Source of the DNA: Polymorphobacter fuscus
Lineage (GTDB): Bacteria; Pseudomonadota; Alphaproteobacteria; Sphingomonadales; Sphingomonadaceae
NCBI RefSeq assembly: GCF_011927825.1
Contig: NZ_JAATJI010000002.1
Coordinates: forward strand, 310,001 to 374,000
Length of the DNA stretch: 64,000 nucleotides
Reading direction: 5' to 3'
The position numbers and the translations under genes are program-made. The first letter of the stretch is position 1. Every line of letters begins with the position of its first letter. This document shows positions 45,798 to 55,683 of this stretch, in pieces. The notes below the pieces were generated by a model, which had not been told where the DNA came from, did no database searches, and saw only the letters and a program-made list of their open reading frames with translations.

Positions 45798-46933
45798 GTC
45801 ATGTCCCTGGCAATAATCGACCGGTCGATGGCGTCGATCCGGTTCACTCCGGTCAGCGTCATTGCGACCGTCATTTCCCTGGCGATCAGTTCCAGCAGGC
45901 GCGTTACCCCCGCTTCGCCCTGTGCCGCCATTGCGTAAACCCAGGCGCGGCCGAGCAACACCCCCTGCGCCCCCAGCGCCAGCAGGCGCACGACATCGAG
46001 GCCATTGCGGACCCCGCCATCGGCAAGCACGGTCAGCGCGCCGCCGACCGCATCGGCGATTGCGGGGAGGGAGCGGGCGGTCGACATGACGCCATCGAGC
46101 TGCCGCCCGCCATGGTTCGACACCACGATGCCATCGGCGCCGATCGCCACCGCTTCGCGCGCGTCCTGCGGATCGAGAATGCCCTTCAGGATCAGCGGCC
46201 CGTCCCATTCGGCGCGGATCCAGTCCAGATCCTTCCACTGGATCGACGGGTCGAAATTCGCGCCGAGCCAGCCCATGTAATCGTTCAGCCCGCTCTTGTC
46301 GCCAAGCACGGCCTTGAGATTGCCCAGCGTATGCGGCCGGCCGCGCAGACCGACATCGATCGCCCAGCGCGGGTGGGTCATCGCCTGCACCAGCCGGCGC
46401 AGCGGCGCATGGGGGCCCGACATGCCCGAATGGGCATCACGATAGCGCGCGCCGGGAACCGGCATGTCGACGGTGAACACCATCGCCGTCGCGCCGGCCG
46501 CCTTGGCGCGGGCAATCAGTTCCTTCATGAATCCGCGATCGCGGATGACATAGAGCTGGAACCAGAAGGGGTCGGCGATCCGCCCGACTTCCTCGATCGG
46601 GCAGATCGACACCGTCGACAGGCACATGGGGATGCCGGCGGCGCGGGCGGCGCGTGCCGCCTGTACCTCCCCGCGGCGCGCATACATGCCGCTGATCCCC
46701 ACCGGGCCCAGCGCCACCGGCAACGCCAGCTTGTGCCCGAACAAGGTGGTGCCGAGATCAATCGACGCCACGTCGCGCAGCACCCGCTGCCGGAGCGCGA
46801 TGCCGGCCAGGTCGCTGACGTTGCGGCGCAGCGTTTCCTCGACATAGGCGCCGCCATCCGCATAATCGAACAGGAAACGCGGCAGCCGCCGCCGTGCCGC
46901 CTCGCGGAAATCGGCGGCCGAAGCGATGATCAT
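45794..46933 (-). CDS. lldD: FMN-dependent L-lactate dehydrogenase
   Basis: 379 residues. Alpha-hydroxy-acid oxidase barrel: [61 protein letters not shown] (active-site His/Arg) and [31 protein letters not shown] (FMN phosphate site). The length and sequence fit LldD rather than glycolate oxidase. It would take L-lactate released from the rhamnose pathway to pyruvate. The stop overlaps the next ATG. Confidence 0.88.
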   Translation of the reverse strand: MIIASAADFREAARRRLPRFLFDYADGGAYVEETLRRNVSDLAGIALRQRVLRDVASIDLGTTLFGHKLALPVALGPVGISGMYARRGEVQAARAARAAGIPMCLSTVSICPIEEVGRIADPFWFQLYVIRDRGFMKELIARAKAAGATAMVFTVDMPVPGARYRDAHSGMSGPHAPLRRLVQAMTHPRWAIDVGLRGRPHTLGNLKAVLGDKSGLNDYMGWLGANFDPSIQWKDLDWIRAEWDGPLILKGILDPQDAREAVAIGADGIVVSNHGGRQLDGVMSTARSLPAIADAVGGALTVLADGGVRNGLDVVRLLALGAQGVLLGRAWVYAMAAQGEAGVTRLLELIAREMTVAMTLTGVNRIDAIDRSIIARDMT

Positions 46934-47006
46934 CGGCGGCGCCCGGCGCCGTGCGCTGCCCGGGCGAGCAGCGCAGCCTTTGCGGCGAGGACCGGACCCT
47001 TTGTCA

Positions 47007-47987
47007 TCAGTAGGAGGTGAACAGCGCCTGGCGGGCGAGGTTGAGCGCCGTCACCGCGTCCTGGGCATCCTGCGCCTCCTGCATCGCCGCAAAATCGAGC
47101 TTGTCGAGGGCGCGTTCGACCGCCTTGAGAAAGCCGATCGCCGAGTTTGCCGCCGCAACCGAATCCTCGCGGAAGGGGAACTGGTCGAGCTGCCAGACGC
47201 CTTCCCAGCCGTTCTTGCGCAACGTGTAGAAAAATTCGAACAATTCGATCGGGTGGACCGATCCGGCGATCAGATCATCGTCCCAGCTGCGCAGATTGTC
47301 GTTCACGTCCATGCCGAACAGGCGACCATGATCGATGGCGAGTTGCGCCGCATCGGCCGGGCTTTCGCCGCCATAGAGCGAATGGCCGAAATCGAGCAGG
47401 ATGCCGACATTGGGCAGGCCCATCCGCTCGATGCCGAGCAGGGTGCGCGCGACACTGTCATAGCTCATGTGGACCCGCGGCTCGCGCGGCTTGTATTCGA
47501 TGACGAATTTCAGGTCGGGGTTCTGCGACGCCAGTTCGGCGATGCCCTCGACGCTCATCTGCCACAGCTTCTTGTGATCGACCTGGAAGGGGTAATCCCA
47601 GCCGTCCTGGCCTGGCCAGAGCTTCACATAATCGGCGCCGAAGTGGCGCACGACCCTGGCCGCGTCGTTGCACATTTCATTGGCGAGCTTGCGGATGCCG
47701 GGGTCGGGGTTGGTGAAGGCACCCTTGGCGAACTGGCGGGTGTAGATTTCGGGGGTAATGCCGATGACCGACAGGTTGTTGCGCTTCAGCGCCGCATCGA
47801 CGGTATCGAGCCCCAGGCTGGTGTCGACGAACGGATAGTTGATGTCGACCACCGACAGGTCGTCGACCTGCCCCGCGAGGTCGATCATCTCGACAAGCGA
47901 CCGCGCCGGGCCATAGCCATCGGTGGCGTAGCGATCGACATAGGTGGCGAAATGCCAGATTCCGGCACCGTAACGTTGCGTGCTCAT
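47007..47987 (-). CDS. TIM-barrel sugar isomerase, probable D-apiose isomerase
   Basis: 326 residues from the ATG at 47987, with GAGGGAGA upstream. Xylose-isomerase-like barrel with metal-ligand segments [18 protein letters not shown] (Glu), [17 protein letters not shown] (Asp/His), [15 protein letters not shown] and [13 protein letters not shown]. Family members isomerise rhamnose, xylose and related sugars. Together with the divergent split transketolase and FGGY kinase it completes the set isomerase-kinase-transketolase of one D-apiose pathway (D-apiose to D-apulose). L-rhamnose isomerase is the main alternative, but no rhamnulose kinase/aldolase pair is present. Confidence 0.7.
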   Translation of the reverse strand: MSTQRYGAGIWHFATYVDRYATDGYGPARSLVEMIDLAGQVDDLSVVDINYPFVDTSLGLDTVDAALKRNNLSVIGITPEIYTRQFAKGAFTNPDPGIRKLANEMCNDAARVVRHFGADYVKLWPGQDGWDYPFQVDHKKLWQMSVEGIAELASQNPDLKFVIEYKPREPRVHMSYDSVARTLLGIERMGLPNVGILLDFGHSLYGGESPADAAQLAIDHGRLFGMDVNDNLRSWDDDLIAGSVHPIELFEFFYTLRKNGWEGVWQLDQFPFREDSVAAANSAIGFLKAVERALDKLDFAAMQEAQDAQDAVTALNLARQALFTSY

Positions 47988-48052
47988 GCTGTCTCCCTCA
48001 TCCCGGTGGAATCGACGGTCGCGGCGCCGGTGCGCCCGCCGCCCTGAATGTG

Positions 48053-48838
48053 TCAGGCGATGATCACCTCCACGCCGATCGCTTCGATCGCGGCGCGGTC
48101 CGCCGCCTGGATGCCCGCGTCGGTGATCAGCACATGCACCCGGTCGAGCCCGCACAGGGACGAGAAGGACCGCAGGCCGATCTTGCTCGAATCGGCGACG
48201 AGATAGACGCGCCCGGCCGCCTCGATCATGGCGCGCTTGACCGCGATATCGGACAGGGCAGGGTAGGTCAGCCCGGCGTCGATATCGAGCGCGGCCGTCG
48301 CCAGGAACAGTTTCTGGAAAAACAGCCCCTTGAAATAGTCCGCAGAGCGCTCGCCACTCAGCGAAAGCGTCGGCGCCTTGAAATGGCCGCCGGTCATATG
48401 GACTTCGAACCCGGCTTCGCCGCCGAGCATCAGCGCGATGTTGAGCGCGTTGGTGATGACCGTCATGTCCCGGCGTTGCAGCAGGTTGGCGGCAACTTCG
48501 GTTGTCGTCGACCCCGAATCGAGCACGATCGTCTCGCCGTCATTGACGAGCTGCGCCGCAGCCCGGCCGATGCGCTGCTTGGCCTCCATGTTGTCCCGAT
48601 GGTGCAGGGCCATTTCGCGAACCTGCTGCGACACCGACTTGAGAAAGGCGCCGCCATGTTCGCGGGTGATATGGCCGTCGATTTCGAGCTTCTCGAGGTC
48701 CTGCCGCATCGTCACCTCCGACACGTCGAAGGCATCGGCCAGGGTTCGGACGCGAGCGCTGCCTTCCTCCTGCAGCCATTCGAGAATCTTCTTGCGGCGC
48801 GTTTCGGCAAGCAGCCGGGTGGGCGACTGGGACTTCAT
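48053..48838 (-). CDS. DeoR-family transcriptional regulator
   Basis: 261 residues from the ATG at 48838. N-terminal DeoR helix-turn-helix [39 protein letters not shown] (residues about 14-53; given by its start and end motifs RRKKILEWL and [10 protein letters not shown]). The C-terminal sugar-phosphate sensor domain has [24 protein letters not shown] and [10 protein letters not shown]. It is divergent from aptA and upstream of the isomerase, so it probably represses both and senses a phosphorylated sugar such as apulose 4-phosphate (inferred). Confidence 0.87.
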   Translation of the reverse strand: MKSQSPTRLLAETRRKKILEWLQEEGSARVRTLADAFDVSEVTMRQDLEKLEIDGHITREHGGAFLKSVSQQVREMALHHRDNMEAKQRIGRAAAQLVNDGETIVLDSGSTTTEVAANLLQRRDMTVITNALNIALMLGGEAGFEVHMTGGHFKAPTLSLSGERSADYFKGLFFQKLFLATAALDIDAGLTYPALSDIAVKRAMIEAAGRVYLVADSSKIGLRSFSSLCGLDRVHVLITDAGIQAADRAAIEAIGVEVIIA

Positions 48839-49034
48839 GCGAGCAGGCTCAAAAGGCCGCACCCGGGAAGCGTCCGGGGCGGACCACCGCCCGCGCCGCG
48901 ACCCGGCATGACGCGCACTCGGCAAGACCTTCCACTGTCGCATCTCCCAGGCTGCCACTTCGATCGGCAGTCATTCCTTGGCTAACTGGTATCGCGGGGT
49001 TGCGTAATTTGTCAATTTTGATCGGTTGGCATCC

Positions 49035-49079
49035 CGAACGAAAAAATACGAAAGCAAATTGTTTGCGAATGCGCTCGAA
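49035..49079. promoter_or_regulatory. Phased CGAA repeats in the deoR/aptA gap
   Basis: CGAA occurs at 49035, 49039, 49049, 49066 and 49076; two pairs are exactly 10 bases apart (49039/49049 and 49066/49076). DeoR-family operators are often short direct repeats of this kind. They lie 32-76 bases before the aptA start. Candidate DeoR site. Confidence 0.4.
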
Positions 49080-49110
49080 CTGGCGTAGTGATGATACCGG
49101 GAGAACACCG

Positions 49111-49998
49111 ATGGGGAAGCTGCAGACGCAGTGTGCGGTCGTCCAGGCCGAAACACGCGCGCAACCGATGGCACTGCGAGTCGAGCACGTCCGCGCGAAA
49201 GCGAACTGGATGCGGCGCCGGCTGCTGCGCATGATCGTCGATGCCGGGCAGGGCCATCCGGGTGGCGACCTGTCGGCGACCGATATCGTCGCGTCGCTGT
49301 ATTTCGACACGCTGCGGATCGATCCGCTCAGCCCGAACGCCCCCGGCCGCGATCGTTTCGTCCTGAGCAAGGGGCATTGCACCGGGGCGCTTTACACCGC
49401 GCTGGCCGGTGCCGGCTTTTTTCCGGAAGCCGACCTCGATACCTATCTCAAGCCCAATTCGCGCCTCAATGGCCACCCCAACCGCACCTATCTGCCGGGC
49501 GTCGAAACCAACACCGGCCCGCTGGGGCACGGCCTGCCGGTTGCCGTGGGCATTGCAGTTGCCGGGCAGATCGATGCGGCGGGCTATCGCGTGTTCGTCG
49601 TCACCGGCGATGGCGAGTTGCAGGAAGGCAGCATGTGGGAAGCGGCGATGTTCGCCGGCCACCGCGGCCTCGGCAATCTCACGGTGATCGTCGATCGCAA
49701 CCGCCTGCAACAGGGTGCGCGCACCGAGGATACCAACGCCCTCGAGCCGCTGGTCGACAAATGGCGGGCCTTTGGATGGGACGTCTTCGAAATCGATGGG
49801 CATGACGTCGCCGCCCTATTGACGGCGTTCGACGACGCGGCCCTGCCGCGCAGCCGGCCGCGGGTGCTGATCGCCAACACGGTAAAGGGCCAGGGTGTCA
49901 GCTTCATGCGCGACCAGGCAAGCTGGCACCATGGCGTCCCCAGCGCTGCCCAATATGCCCAGGCGATCGCCGAGCTCGAAGCGGAGCAGGCGAAGTGA
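49111..49998 (+). CDS. aptA: Transketolase N-terminal subunit, probable apulose-4-phosphate transketolase A
   Basis: 295 residues from the ATG at 49111, with GGGAG at 49099-49103. Thiamine-diphosphate binding half of a split transketolase: DAGQGHPGGDLSATDIVASLY, DRFVLSKGHCTGALYTAL, TNTGPLGHGLPVAVGIA and the ThDP motif GDGELQEGSMWEAAMFAGH ending ...IVDRNRLQ. Split transketolases next to an FGGY kinase and sugar isomerase are the signature of the non-oxidative D-apiose route, in which D-apulose 4-phosphate and glyceraldehyde 3-phosphate give xylulose 5-phosphate and dihydroxyacetone. Substrate is inferred from context. Confidence 0.8.
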   Translation: MGKLQTQCAVVQAETRAQPMALRVEHVRAKANWMRRRLLRMIVDAGQGHPGGDLSATDIVASLYFDTLRIDPLSPNAPGRDRFVLSKGHCTGALYTALAGAGFFPEADLDTYLKPNSRLNGHPNRTYLPGVETNTGPLGHGLPVAVGIAVAGQIDAAGYRVFVVTGDGELQEGSMWEAAMFAGHRGLGNLTVIVDRNRLQQGARTEDTNALEPLVDKWRAFGWDVFEIDGHDVAALLTAFDDAALPRSRPRVLIANTVKGQGVSFMRDQASWHHGVPSAAQYAQAIAELEAEQAK

Positions 49999-50951
49999 GC
50001 GCCGCTGCACCCGCCGCCGGTCTCCACGACTGCCGCGAAGCCTATGTCCGCGCCATCGCCGAACTCGCCGCCGAGGACGATCGCATCGTCGCCGTCGTCA
50101 ACGATTCGGTCGGGTCGTCGAAACTAGGGGCGTTTCGCGATCGCTTCCCGACCCGGCTGATCAACGTCGGCATCGCCGAGCAGAACATGGTCGGCGTCGG
50201 TGCCGGTCTCGCCAATGGCGGCAAGATCCCGTTCGTCAGCGGCGCCGCATGTTTCCTGACGGCACGCGCGATGGAGCAGATCAAGGTCGATTGCGCCTAT
50301 AGCCAGGCCAATGTGAAGCTGTGCGGCATTTCGAGCGGCGTCGCCTATGGCGAGCTTGGTGCGACGCACCACAGCATCGAGGACATCGCCTGGCTGCGGG
50401 CGATCGACAAGCTGACCATCATCGTGCCGTCGGATCCGTGGGAAACCGCCGCTGCGATCAAGGCCGCCGCCGCCTGGGATGGCCCGGTGTTCCTACGCAT
50501 CAGCCGCATGCCGGTGCCGGACATCGCGCGCACGGCCGGCGCGGCCTTCGTCATCGGCAGGGCCGAAACGCTGCGCAGCGGCGATGATGTGGCGATCGTC
50601 GCGACCGGCACACTCGTCCACCGCGCCATCGCTGCCGCCGAAGCGCTCGCTGCCGAAGGAGTTTCGGCGCGGGTGATCAACATGGCCACGGTGGCGCCGA
50701 TCGATACCGACGCGCTGGCGGCGGCCGCGGCAACCGGGGCGATCGTCACGGCGGAGGAAGGGCTGGCGACCGGCGGTCTTGGCGGCGCAGTTGCGGAATA
50801 TTGCGCGCGGAACCACCCGGTGCCGATGCAGATGATCGGCTTTCCGGGGTTCCTGCCGACGGGTTCGGCCGACTGGCTGATGGAAAATTTCGGCCTGACG
50901 GCGCACGGCATCGCCGCTGCGGCGCGCGATGTGATCGCCCGGAAGCGCTGA
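49995..50951 (+). CDS. aptB: Transketolase C-terminal subunit, probable apulose-4-phosphate transketolase B
   Basis: 318 residues from a GTG overlapping the aptA stop (GTGA). Pyrimidine-binding domain with FPTRLINVGIAEQNMVGVGAGLA (the Glu of AEQN activates ThDP), GATHHSIEDIAWLRAI, and a C-terminal domain with VAIVATGTLVHRAI and EEGLATGGLGGAVAEYC. The partner of aptA; together they make one full-length transketolase. The stop overlaps the kinase ATG (TGATG). Confidence 0.82.
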   Translation: MSAAAPAAGLHDCREAYVRAIAELAAEDDRIVAVVNDSVGSSKLGAFRDRFPTRLINVGIAEQNMVGVGAGLANGGKIPFVSGAACFLTARAMEQIKVDCAYSQANVKLCGISSGVAYGELGATHHSIEDIAWLRAIDKLTIIVPSDPWETAAAIKAAAAWDGPVFLRISRMPVPDIARTAGAAFVIGRAETLRSGDDVAIVATGTLVHRAIAAAEALAAEGVSARVINMATVAPIDTDALAAAAATGAIVTAEEGLATGGLGGAVAEYCARNHPVPMQMIGFPGFLPTGSADWLMENFGLTAHGIAAAARDVIARKR

Positions 50952-52468
50952 TGTCCGGCCCCTGCGTCCTCGCCATCGATCAGGGCACGACCAACACCAA
51001 GGCGCTGCTCGTCGCGCCCGATGGTTCGGTGCGCCTGTCTCGGACGCGGGCGATGGCGGTCGAACATCCCCGGCCCGGCTGGTGCCAGCAATCGGCGACG
51101 GACATCTGGGATACCGTTGCCGCGCTGATCGCCGAATGCGTTGGCGCCGCCGATGGCGCGGAGATCGCCGCGCTGGCGATTTCGAACCAGCGTGAAACGA
51201 TCGTGGTGTGGGACGCCGAAACCGGACGCCCGATTGGCCCCGCGATCATCTGGCAATGCCGCCGTTCCGCCGATCGCTGCGTGGCGCTGCGTGGGGGCGG
51301 ACACGAACCCGATGTCGTGGCGCGCAGTGGCCTGGCACTCGACCCGTTGTTCCCGGCCGGCAAGATCGCCTGGCTGCTCGATTCGGTCCCCGGCGCCCGG
51401 CGCCGCGCCGAAGCCGGCGGATTGCGCTGCGGGACGATCGATAGCTGGCTGTTGTGGAACCTGACCGGCGGCGCAGTGCACGCGACCGATCATGGCAATG
51501 CCTCGCGCACCCAGCTGTTCAACCTCGAAACCCTCAACTGGGATGCCGAACTCGCGCATCTGTTCGATGTGCCGTTGCAACTGCTGCCGGTGGTCATGCC
51601 GTCGGACAGTCGGTTCGGGTCGGTCGCGCCCGGTCTGACAGCCCTGCCCGACAACACGCCGATCCATGCGATGATAGGCGACAGCCATGCCGCGCTGTTT
51701 GCCCATGCCGCCGGCGGGGCACGTGCGAAGGTAACGATCGGCACCGGCAGTTCGCTGATGATCGCGACCGCGGGCCGGGTGCGGTCATTGCACGGCCTGT
51801 CGAGCACGATCGCCTGGAGCCGGGGGTCGTCCGTCCAGCATGCACTCGAAGGCAATATCGCCGTTTCGGGCCATGCCGTGGCATTTGCCGCCGATCTCCT
51901 GGGACTTGCCGACGAGGCGGCGCTGACCCGACTGGCCGCCAGTGTCGATTCGAGCGCCGGAGTCGTGTTCGTGCCCGCGCTCGCGGGCCTTGGCGCGCCG
52001 CACTGGTGCACCGAGGCGCGCGGCGTGATCAGCGGCCTGTCGCTGGGCTCCCGGCCGGCGCACATCGCCCGCGCCACGCTCGAAGCGGTGGCGCTGCAGA
52101 TCGGCGATGTCGTCGCGGCGCTCGATGCCGATCTGGGCATGGCGCTTGCCGACCTGTCCGTCGACGGCGGTGCGGCGCGCAACAGCCTGTTGATGCAGTT
52201 GCTGGCCGATCTGCTCGACCGTTCGGTGGTGCAACCGGCGATCGTCGAAGCCAGTGCGCTGGGCGCAGCGCGGCTCGCCTTCGAAGCGCTGGGGATGGGC
52301 CTGGCCCGGCACGACGATGGCCAGGCGAAACGGTTCACGCCGGCCATTTCTGCTGATCAGCGGCAGCGCGTCACGAGCCGCTGGAACGATGCGGTGGCGA
52401 GCGCCAGGCGCGACGCCGCAGAACACGGGGCGATATTGCGAAGGGAGCGCCCCGAGCCCGTCACGTAA
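50951..52468 (+). CDS. FGGY-family carbohydrate kinase, probable D-apulose kinase
   Basis: 505 residues. FGGY kinase: phosphate-1 loop VLAIDQGTTNTKALLV, AISNQRETIVVWDAETG, IIWQCRRSADRC, GCGTIDSW-like segment LRCGTIDSWLLWNLTGG, IGDSHAALFAH, and C-terminal signature LADLSVDGGAARNSLLMQ. It looks like glycerol/xylulose-type kinases. As the third gene of aptA-aptB-kinase it is expected to phosphorylate D-apulose at O4. Glycerol or dihydroxyacetone kinase activity is the main alternative; dihydroxyacetone is a product of the transketolase step. Confidence 0.78.
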   Translation: MSGPCVLAIDQGTTNTKALLVAPDGSVRLSRTRAMAVEHPRPGWCQQSATDIWDTVAALIAECVGAADGAEIAALAISNQRETIVVWDAETGRPIGPAIIWQCRRSADRCVALRGGGHEPDVVARSGLALDPLFPAGKIAWLLDSVPGARRRAEAGGLRCGTIDSWLLWNLTGGAVHATDHGNASRTQLFNLETLNWDAELAHLFDVPLQLLPVVMPSDSRFGSVAPGLTALPDNTPIHAMIGDSHAALFAHAAGGARAKVTIGTGSSLMIATAGRVRSLHGLSSTIAWSRGSSVQHALEGNIAVSGHAVAFAADLLGLADEAALTRLAASVDSSAGVVFVPALAGLGAPHWCTEARGVISGLSLGSRPAHIARATLEAVALQIGDVVAALDADLGMALADLSVDGGAARNSLLMQLLADLLDRSVVQPAIVEASALGAARLAFEALGMGLARHDDGQAKRFTPAISADQRQRVTSRWNDAVASARRDAAEHGAILRRERPEPVT

Positions 52469-52503
52469 CGTCAACCACAAAAAACAAAAAAGGGGAGTGA
52501 ATC

Positions 52504-55500
52504 ATGACACCGTCGAACTCGATTCCGCATATCGCGATGTTGCGCAGCATACTGCTGGGCTCATGCGTCCTGACGCTCGCTGCGTCCAACGCGGCATCCG
52601 CACAGGAAACACCGCTGTCACCGGCAGCGCCGGTCGGTGCGGCGCAGGCCGATGCGGCGCCGGAAACCGACATCGTCATCACCGGCAGCCGCATCCGGAA
52701 CGCGACGCTGACATCGCCGTCGCCGCTGCAGGTGGTGACGGCCGAGACGATCCAGAACACCGGCGCGACCAACATCCAGGACGTGCTGTCGCTGATCCCC
52801 GCCGTGGGCATCCCGAGCCAGACTCGCGTTGCCAACGCCGGCGATACCAATCCGGGTCTTTCGACGATCAACCTGCGCAACCTCGGCACCGACCGCACGC
52901 TGGTGCTGATCGACGGTCGCCGCACCGTCGCGGGCATCCCCGGGACCGCCCAGGTCGATATCGGCATGATCCCCCCGCAGTTCATCGAGCGGGTCGACGT
53001 GCTGACCGGCGGCGCGTCGGCCGTCTACGGGTCCGATGCCATCGCCGGCGTCGTCAACTTTGTCTACAAGAAGAACTTCGAAGGGCTCCAGGCCAATGCC
53101 CAGGCGGGCATTTCGGAGCTTGGTGACGACAAGCGCTACAATATCAATGCGACATTCGGCCAGAATTTTGCCGATGGCCGCGGCAATTTCATGATCTTCG
53201 GCGGCTACAACCACGAAGGCAATGTGCCCAACACCAAGCGCGAGAGGACGGCGTCGCAGTTCGCCAGCCTCGGCAATCTCCAGCGTGTGGGCGGCAACAG
53301 CGATCTCAACCTCACCGCGGCGCAGAACCTGTTCCAGCGCTTCGCGTCGCCGTCGAACGTCGGGCCGGGCGGCATCTTCAACTTCGGCGGCGTTGGCAGC
53401 CGGCTGATCCTGCCCGATGGTTCGCTCGATACCTTCCCGGCCATCACCCGCACGACCGTCAACGATCCGGCCACCATCGCCAAGGTCGAGCGCTTCGGCT
53501 ACAATCCCGCTCCCGTCGGACAACAGGCATCACCGTCCGACCAGTTCACGGCGGCGATGCGCGCGCACTATGACGTGACCGACAATCTCAACCTGTTTGC
53601 CGAAACCACCTTTTCGACCTTCAAGACGGTAGGTCGCCGCGAAGCCTCGCCGATGCGGACGGACAGCGCACTGGGCGCGTTCACCGGCACCAACGGTTTC
53701 TACCCGATCCAGTTCGCGGTCCGCGATCCTGCCACAGGCCAGTCGGTCATCCTCAACAACCCGCTGGTGCCGACATCGGTCTTCAATGCGGCGGACAACC
53801 GCGCCAACAACGATGCGATCAACTCCAAGGACGTCAGCTTCCTTCTTCGCACGACGGGCTTCGGCGACGGGACGCGCAGCACGCCGACCGAGCGCGACAA
53901 TTTCCGTGGCGTGCTGGGCGGCGAGTTGAAGCTGGGCGGCGACTGGACGGCCGACGCCTATTATCAATATGGCTTCACCAAGCAGACGCAGGGCATGACC
54001 GGCCTCGCCGATCTCAACCGCCTCGCCCAGTCGTTGCAGGCGATCCCCGACGTGTTCGACTTCAACAACAACGGCAACCGGACCGAGGCGATCTGCGTCG
54101 ACGCCAACGCCCGGGCGCAGGGTTGCGTCCCGGTCAACGTCTATGGCCTCAATGCCGATGGCACGAGCAAGATTTCGCCCGCCGCGGCCGCCTATCTGCA
54201 GACCGAGCTGAGCCGCCAGTCGAAGCAAGTGCTGCAGAGTGCGGCGCTGAACGTCGGCGGCACTTTGTTCCAGCTGCCGGCCGGGCCTGTCCAGGTGGTG
54301 CTGGGCGCCGAGTGGCGCAACGAATCGAGCAGTGACGATTTCGATCCGCTGACCAACACGGCGCGCAACGGCTATGTCCAGTTGCTCGATACGTCGGGCA
54401 GTTTCAACGTCAAGGAAGCCTATGGCGAAGTCGTCGTGCCGATCCTGCGCGACACGCCGTTCTTCCAGAACCTGACCCTGCGCGGCGCCGCGCGCGTTTC
54501 CGATTATTCGACCGTCGGAACCTTTTCGGCGTGGAACATCGGCGGTGACTGGGCGCCGGTCGAGGACATCCGGTTCCGGGCGGTCTATGCGAGCGCCGTC
54601 CGCGCGCCGAATATCGGCGAATTGTTCGCTGCCTCGGCCGCTGGGATCATCACCATCAACGATCCGTGCCAGGGGGTGACGCTGACAGCGACGAGCGCGC
54701 TTGCCCAGAACTGCCGCGCCAATCCCGGCGTGCTCGCCAACATCCAGCAGAACGGGTCGTTCACCCTGACGTCGTCGGACACGGCGGGCGTCGGCAGCAT
54801 CACCGCCGCCAATCCCGACATCCGGCAGGAAACCGGCAAGACGCTGACGCTGGGCATGGTGCTCAACCCGCGGTCGATCGATGCGCTGCGCAACTTCACC
54901 TTCAGTGTCGATTATTTCGACATCCGGCTGGAGGACGCGATCAATCGGCTCCAGGCGGCCACGGTGCTCAACAAATGCTACCTCAATGGCTTGCCGGAAT
55001 TCTGCCAGTTCATCGAACGGCGCCAGCAGCCGTCGGGGGCGTTCAGCGCCGGTTCGGTCGAGCAGGTCACGCGCGGCCTGATCAACAGCGGCGGGTCGTT
55101 CGCCCGCGGCCTCGACTTTACCTTCAGCTACAACACCAGCCTGTTCGATGGTACCGGCTCGATCGGCGGCAGCTGGACGCATCTGCTCAAGCAGGGCCAG
55201 ATCCAGCTCGCCGGCGACGCCTATGACAACACCATGGGCGAAATCGGGACGCCGCGCGATTCGGGCAACCTCACGATCGGTTGGGAAAACCGGAACTTCG
55301 GCTTCACCTTCATCAACGAATATGTCGGCAAGCAGATGTTCGACTTCGAAAATTATCAGACCGGCTTCCGCCTGGCCGATGGTTCGTTGCCCGATCAGAA
55401 GCTGTTCACGATCGCGTCGAAAATCTATTCGAGCCTGCAGGTCCGGTACAAGGGCATCGAGCACTTCGAGCTTTATGCCGGTGTCAACAACCTGTTCGAC

Positions 55501-55605
55501 GTCGATCAGCCACCGCTGTGGGTCGGGACGCCGAACGGCAGCCCCAACGCGGTCTGGGACATCATCGGCCGCCGCTATTATGCCGGTGTCCGCGCCAAAT
55601 TCTGA
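52504..55605 (+). CDS. TonB-dependent receptor
   Basis: 1033 residues; ATG preceded by GGGGAGTG. Signal peptide ends near NAASAQ (about residue 34). Plug domain from about residue 58: DIVITGSRIRNATLTSPSPL, IQDVLSLIPAVG, RTLVLIDGRRTVAG, IPPQFIERVDVLTGGASAVYGSDAIAGVVNFVYKK. The barrel ends in the C-terminal aromatic RYYAGVRAKF for BAM insertion. This large sphingomonad type imports oligosaccharides or glycosides across the outer membrane. It is 35 bases after the kinase and is followed by a strong terminator, so it belongs to the apt operon. Substrate inferred: an apiose- or rhamnose-containing glycoside. Confidence 0.92.
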   Translation: MTPSNSIPHIAMLRSILLGSCVLTLAASNAASAQETPLSPAAPVGAAQADAAPETDIVITGSRIRNATLTSPSPLQVVTAETIQNTGATNIQDVLSLIPAVGIPSQTRVANAGDTNPGLSTINLRNLGTDRTLVLIDGRRTVAGIPGTAQVDIGMIPPQFIERVDVLTGGASAVYGSDAIAGVVNFVYKKNFEGLQANAQAGISELGDDKRYNINATFGQNFADGRGNFMIFGGYNHEGNVPNTKRERTASQFASLGNLQRVGGNSDLNLTAAQNLFQRFASPSNVGPGGIFNFGGVGSRLILPDGSLDTFPAITRTTVNDPATIAKVERFGYNPAPVGQQASPSDQFTAAMRAHYDVTDNLNLFAETTFSTFKTVGRREASPMRTDSALGAFTGTNGFYPIQFAVRDPATGQSVILNNPLVPTSVFNAADNRANNDAINSKDVSFLLRTTGFGDGTRSTPTERDNFRGVLGGELKLGGDWTADAYYQYGFTKQTQGMTGLADLNRLAQSLQAIPDVFDFNNNGNRTEAICVDANARAQGCVPVNVYGLNADGTSKISPAAAAYLQTELSRQSKQVLQSAALNVGGTLFQLPAGPVQVVLGAEWRNESSSDDFDPLTNTARNGYVQLLDTSGSFNVKEAYGEVVVPILRDTPFFQNLTLRGAARVSDYSTVGTFSAWNIGGDWAPVEDIRFRAVYASAVRAPNIGELFAASAAGIITINDPCQGVTLTATSALAQNCRANPGVLANIQQNGSFTLTSSDTAGVGSITAANPDIRQETGKTLTLGMVLNPRSIDALRNFTFSVDYFDIRLEDAINRLQAATVLNKCYLNGLPEFCQFIERRQQPSGAFSAGSVEQVTRGLINSGGSFARGLDFTFSYNTSLFDGTGSIGGSWTHLLKQGQIQLAGDAYDNTMGEIGTPRDSGNLTIGWENRNFGFTFINEYVGKQMFDFENYQTGFRLADGSLPDQKLFTIASKIYSSLQVRYKGIEHFELYAGVNNLFDVDQPPLWVGTPNGSPNAVWDIIGRRYYAGVRAKF

Positions 55606-55629
55606 TCGTTCAGACCTTCTTCCCCCCGT

Positions 55630-55656
55630 GGGGCGGCGCTTGCGCCGCCCCTTTTT
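55630..55656 (+). terminator. Rho-independent terminator after the TonB receptor
   Basis: A perfect 10-base stem GGGGCGGCGC / GCGCCGCCCC with a 2-base TT loop, then TTTTT. It lies 24 bases after the receptor stop and ends the apt-receptor operon, before the convergent fdhD. Confidence 0.92.
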
Positions 55657-55683
55657 CTATGTGCGACATTTCCGAACGGCCGA

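Noticed and set aside
46934..47006. GC-rich inverted repeats in the gap between the isomerase and lldD as a terminator
   Set aside because: No T run and the stem is imperfect; the genes are probably still one transcript.
47007..47987. L-rhamnose isomerase for a phosphorylating rhamnose pathway
   Set aside because: No rhamnulose-1-phosphate aldolase is present, and a complete non-phosphorylating pathway is encoded; the split transketolase and kinase fit apiose better.
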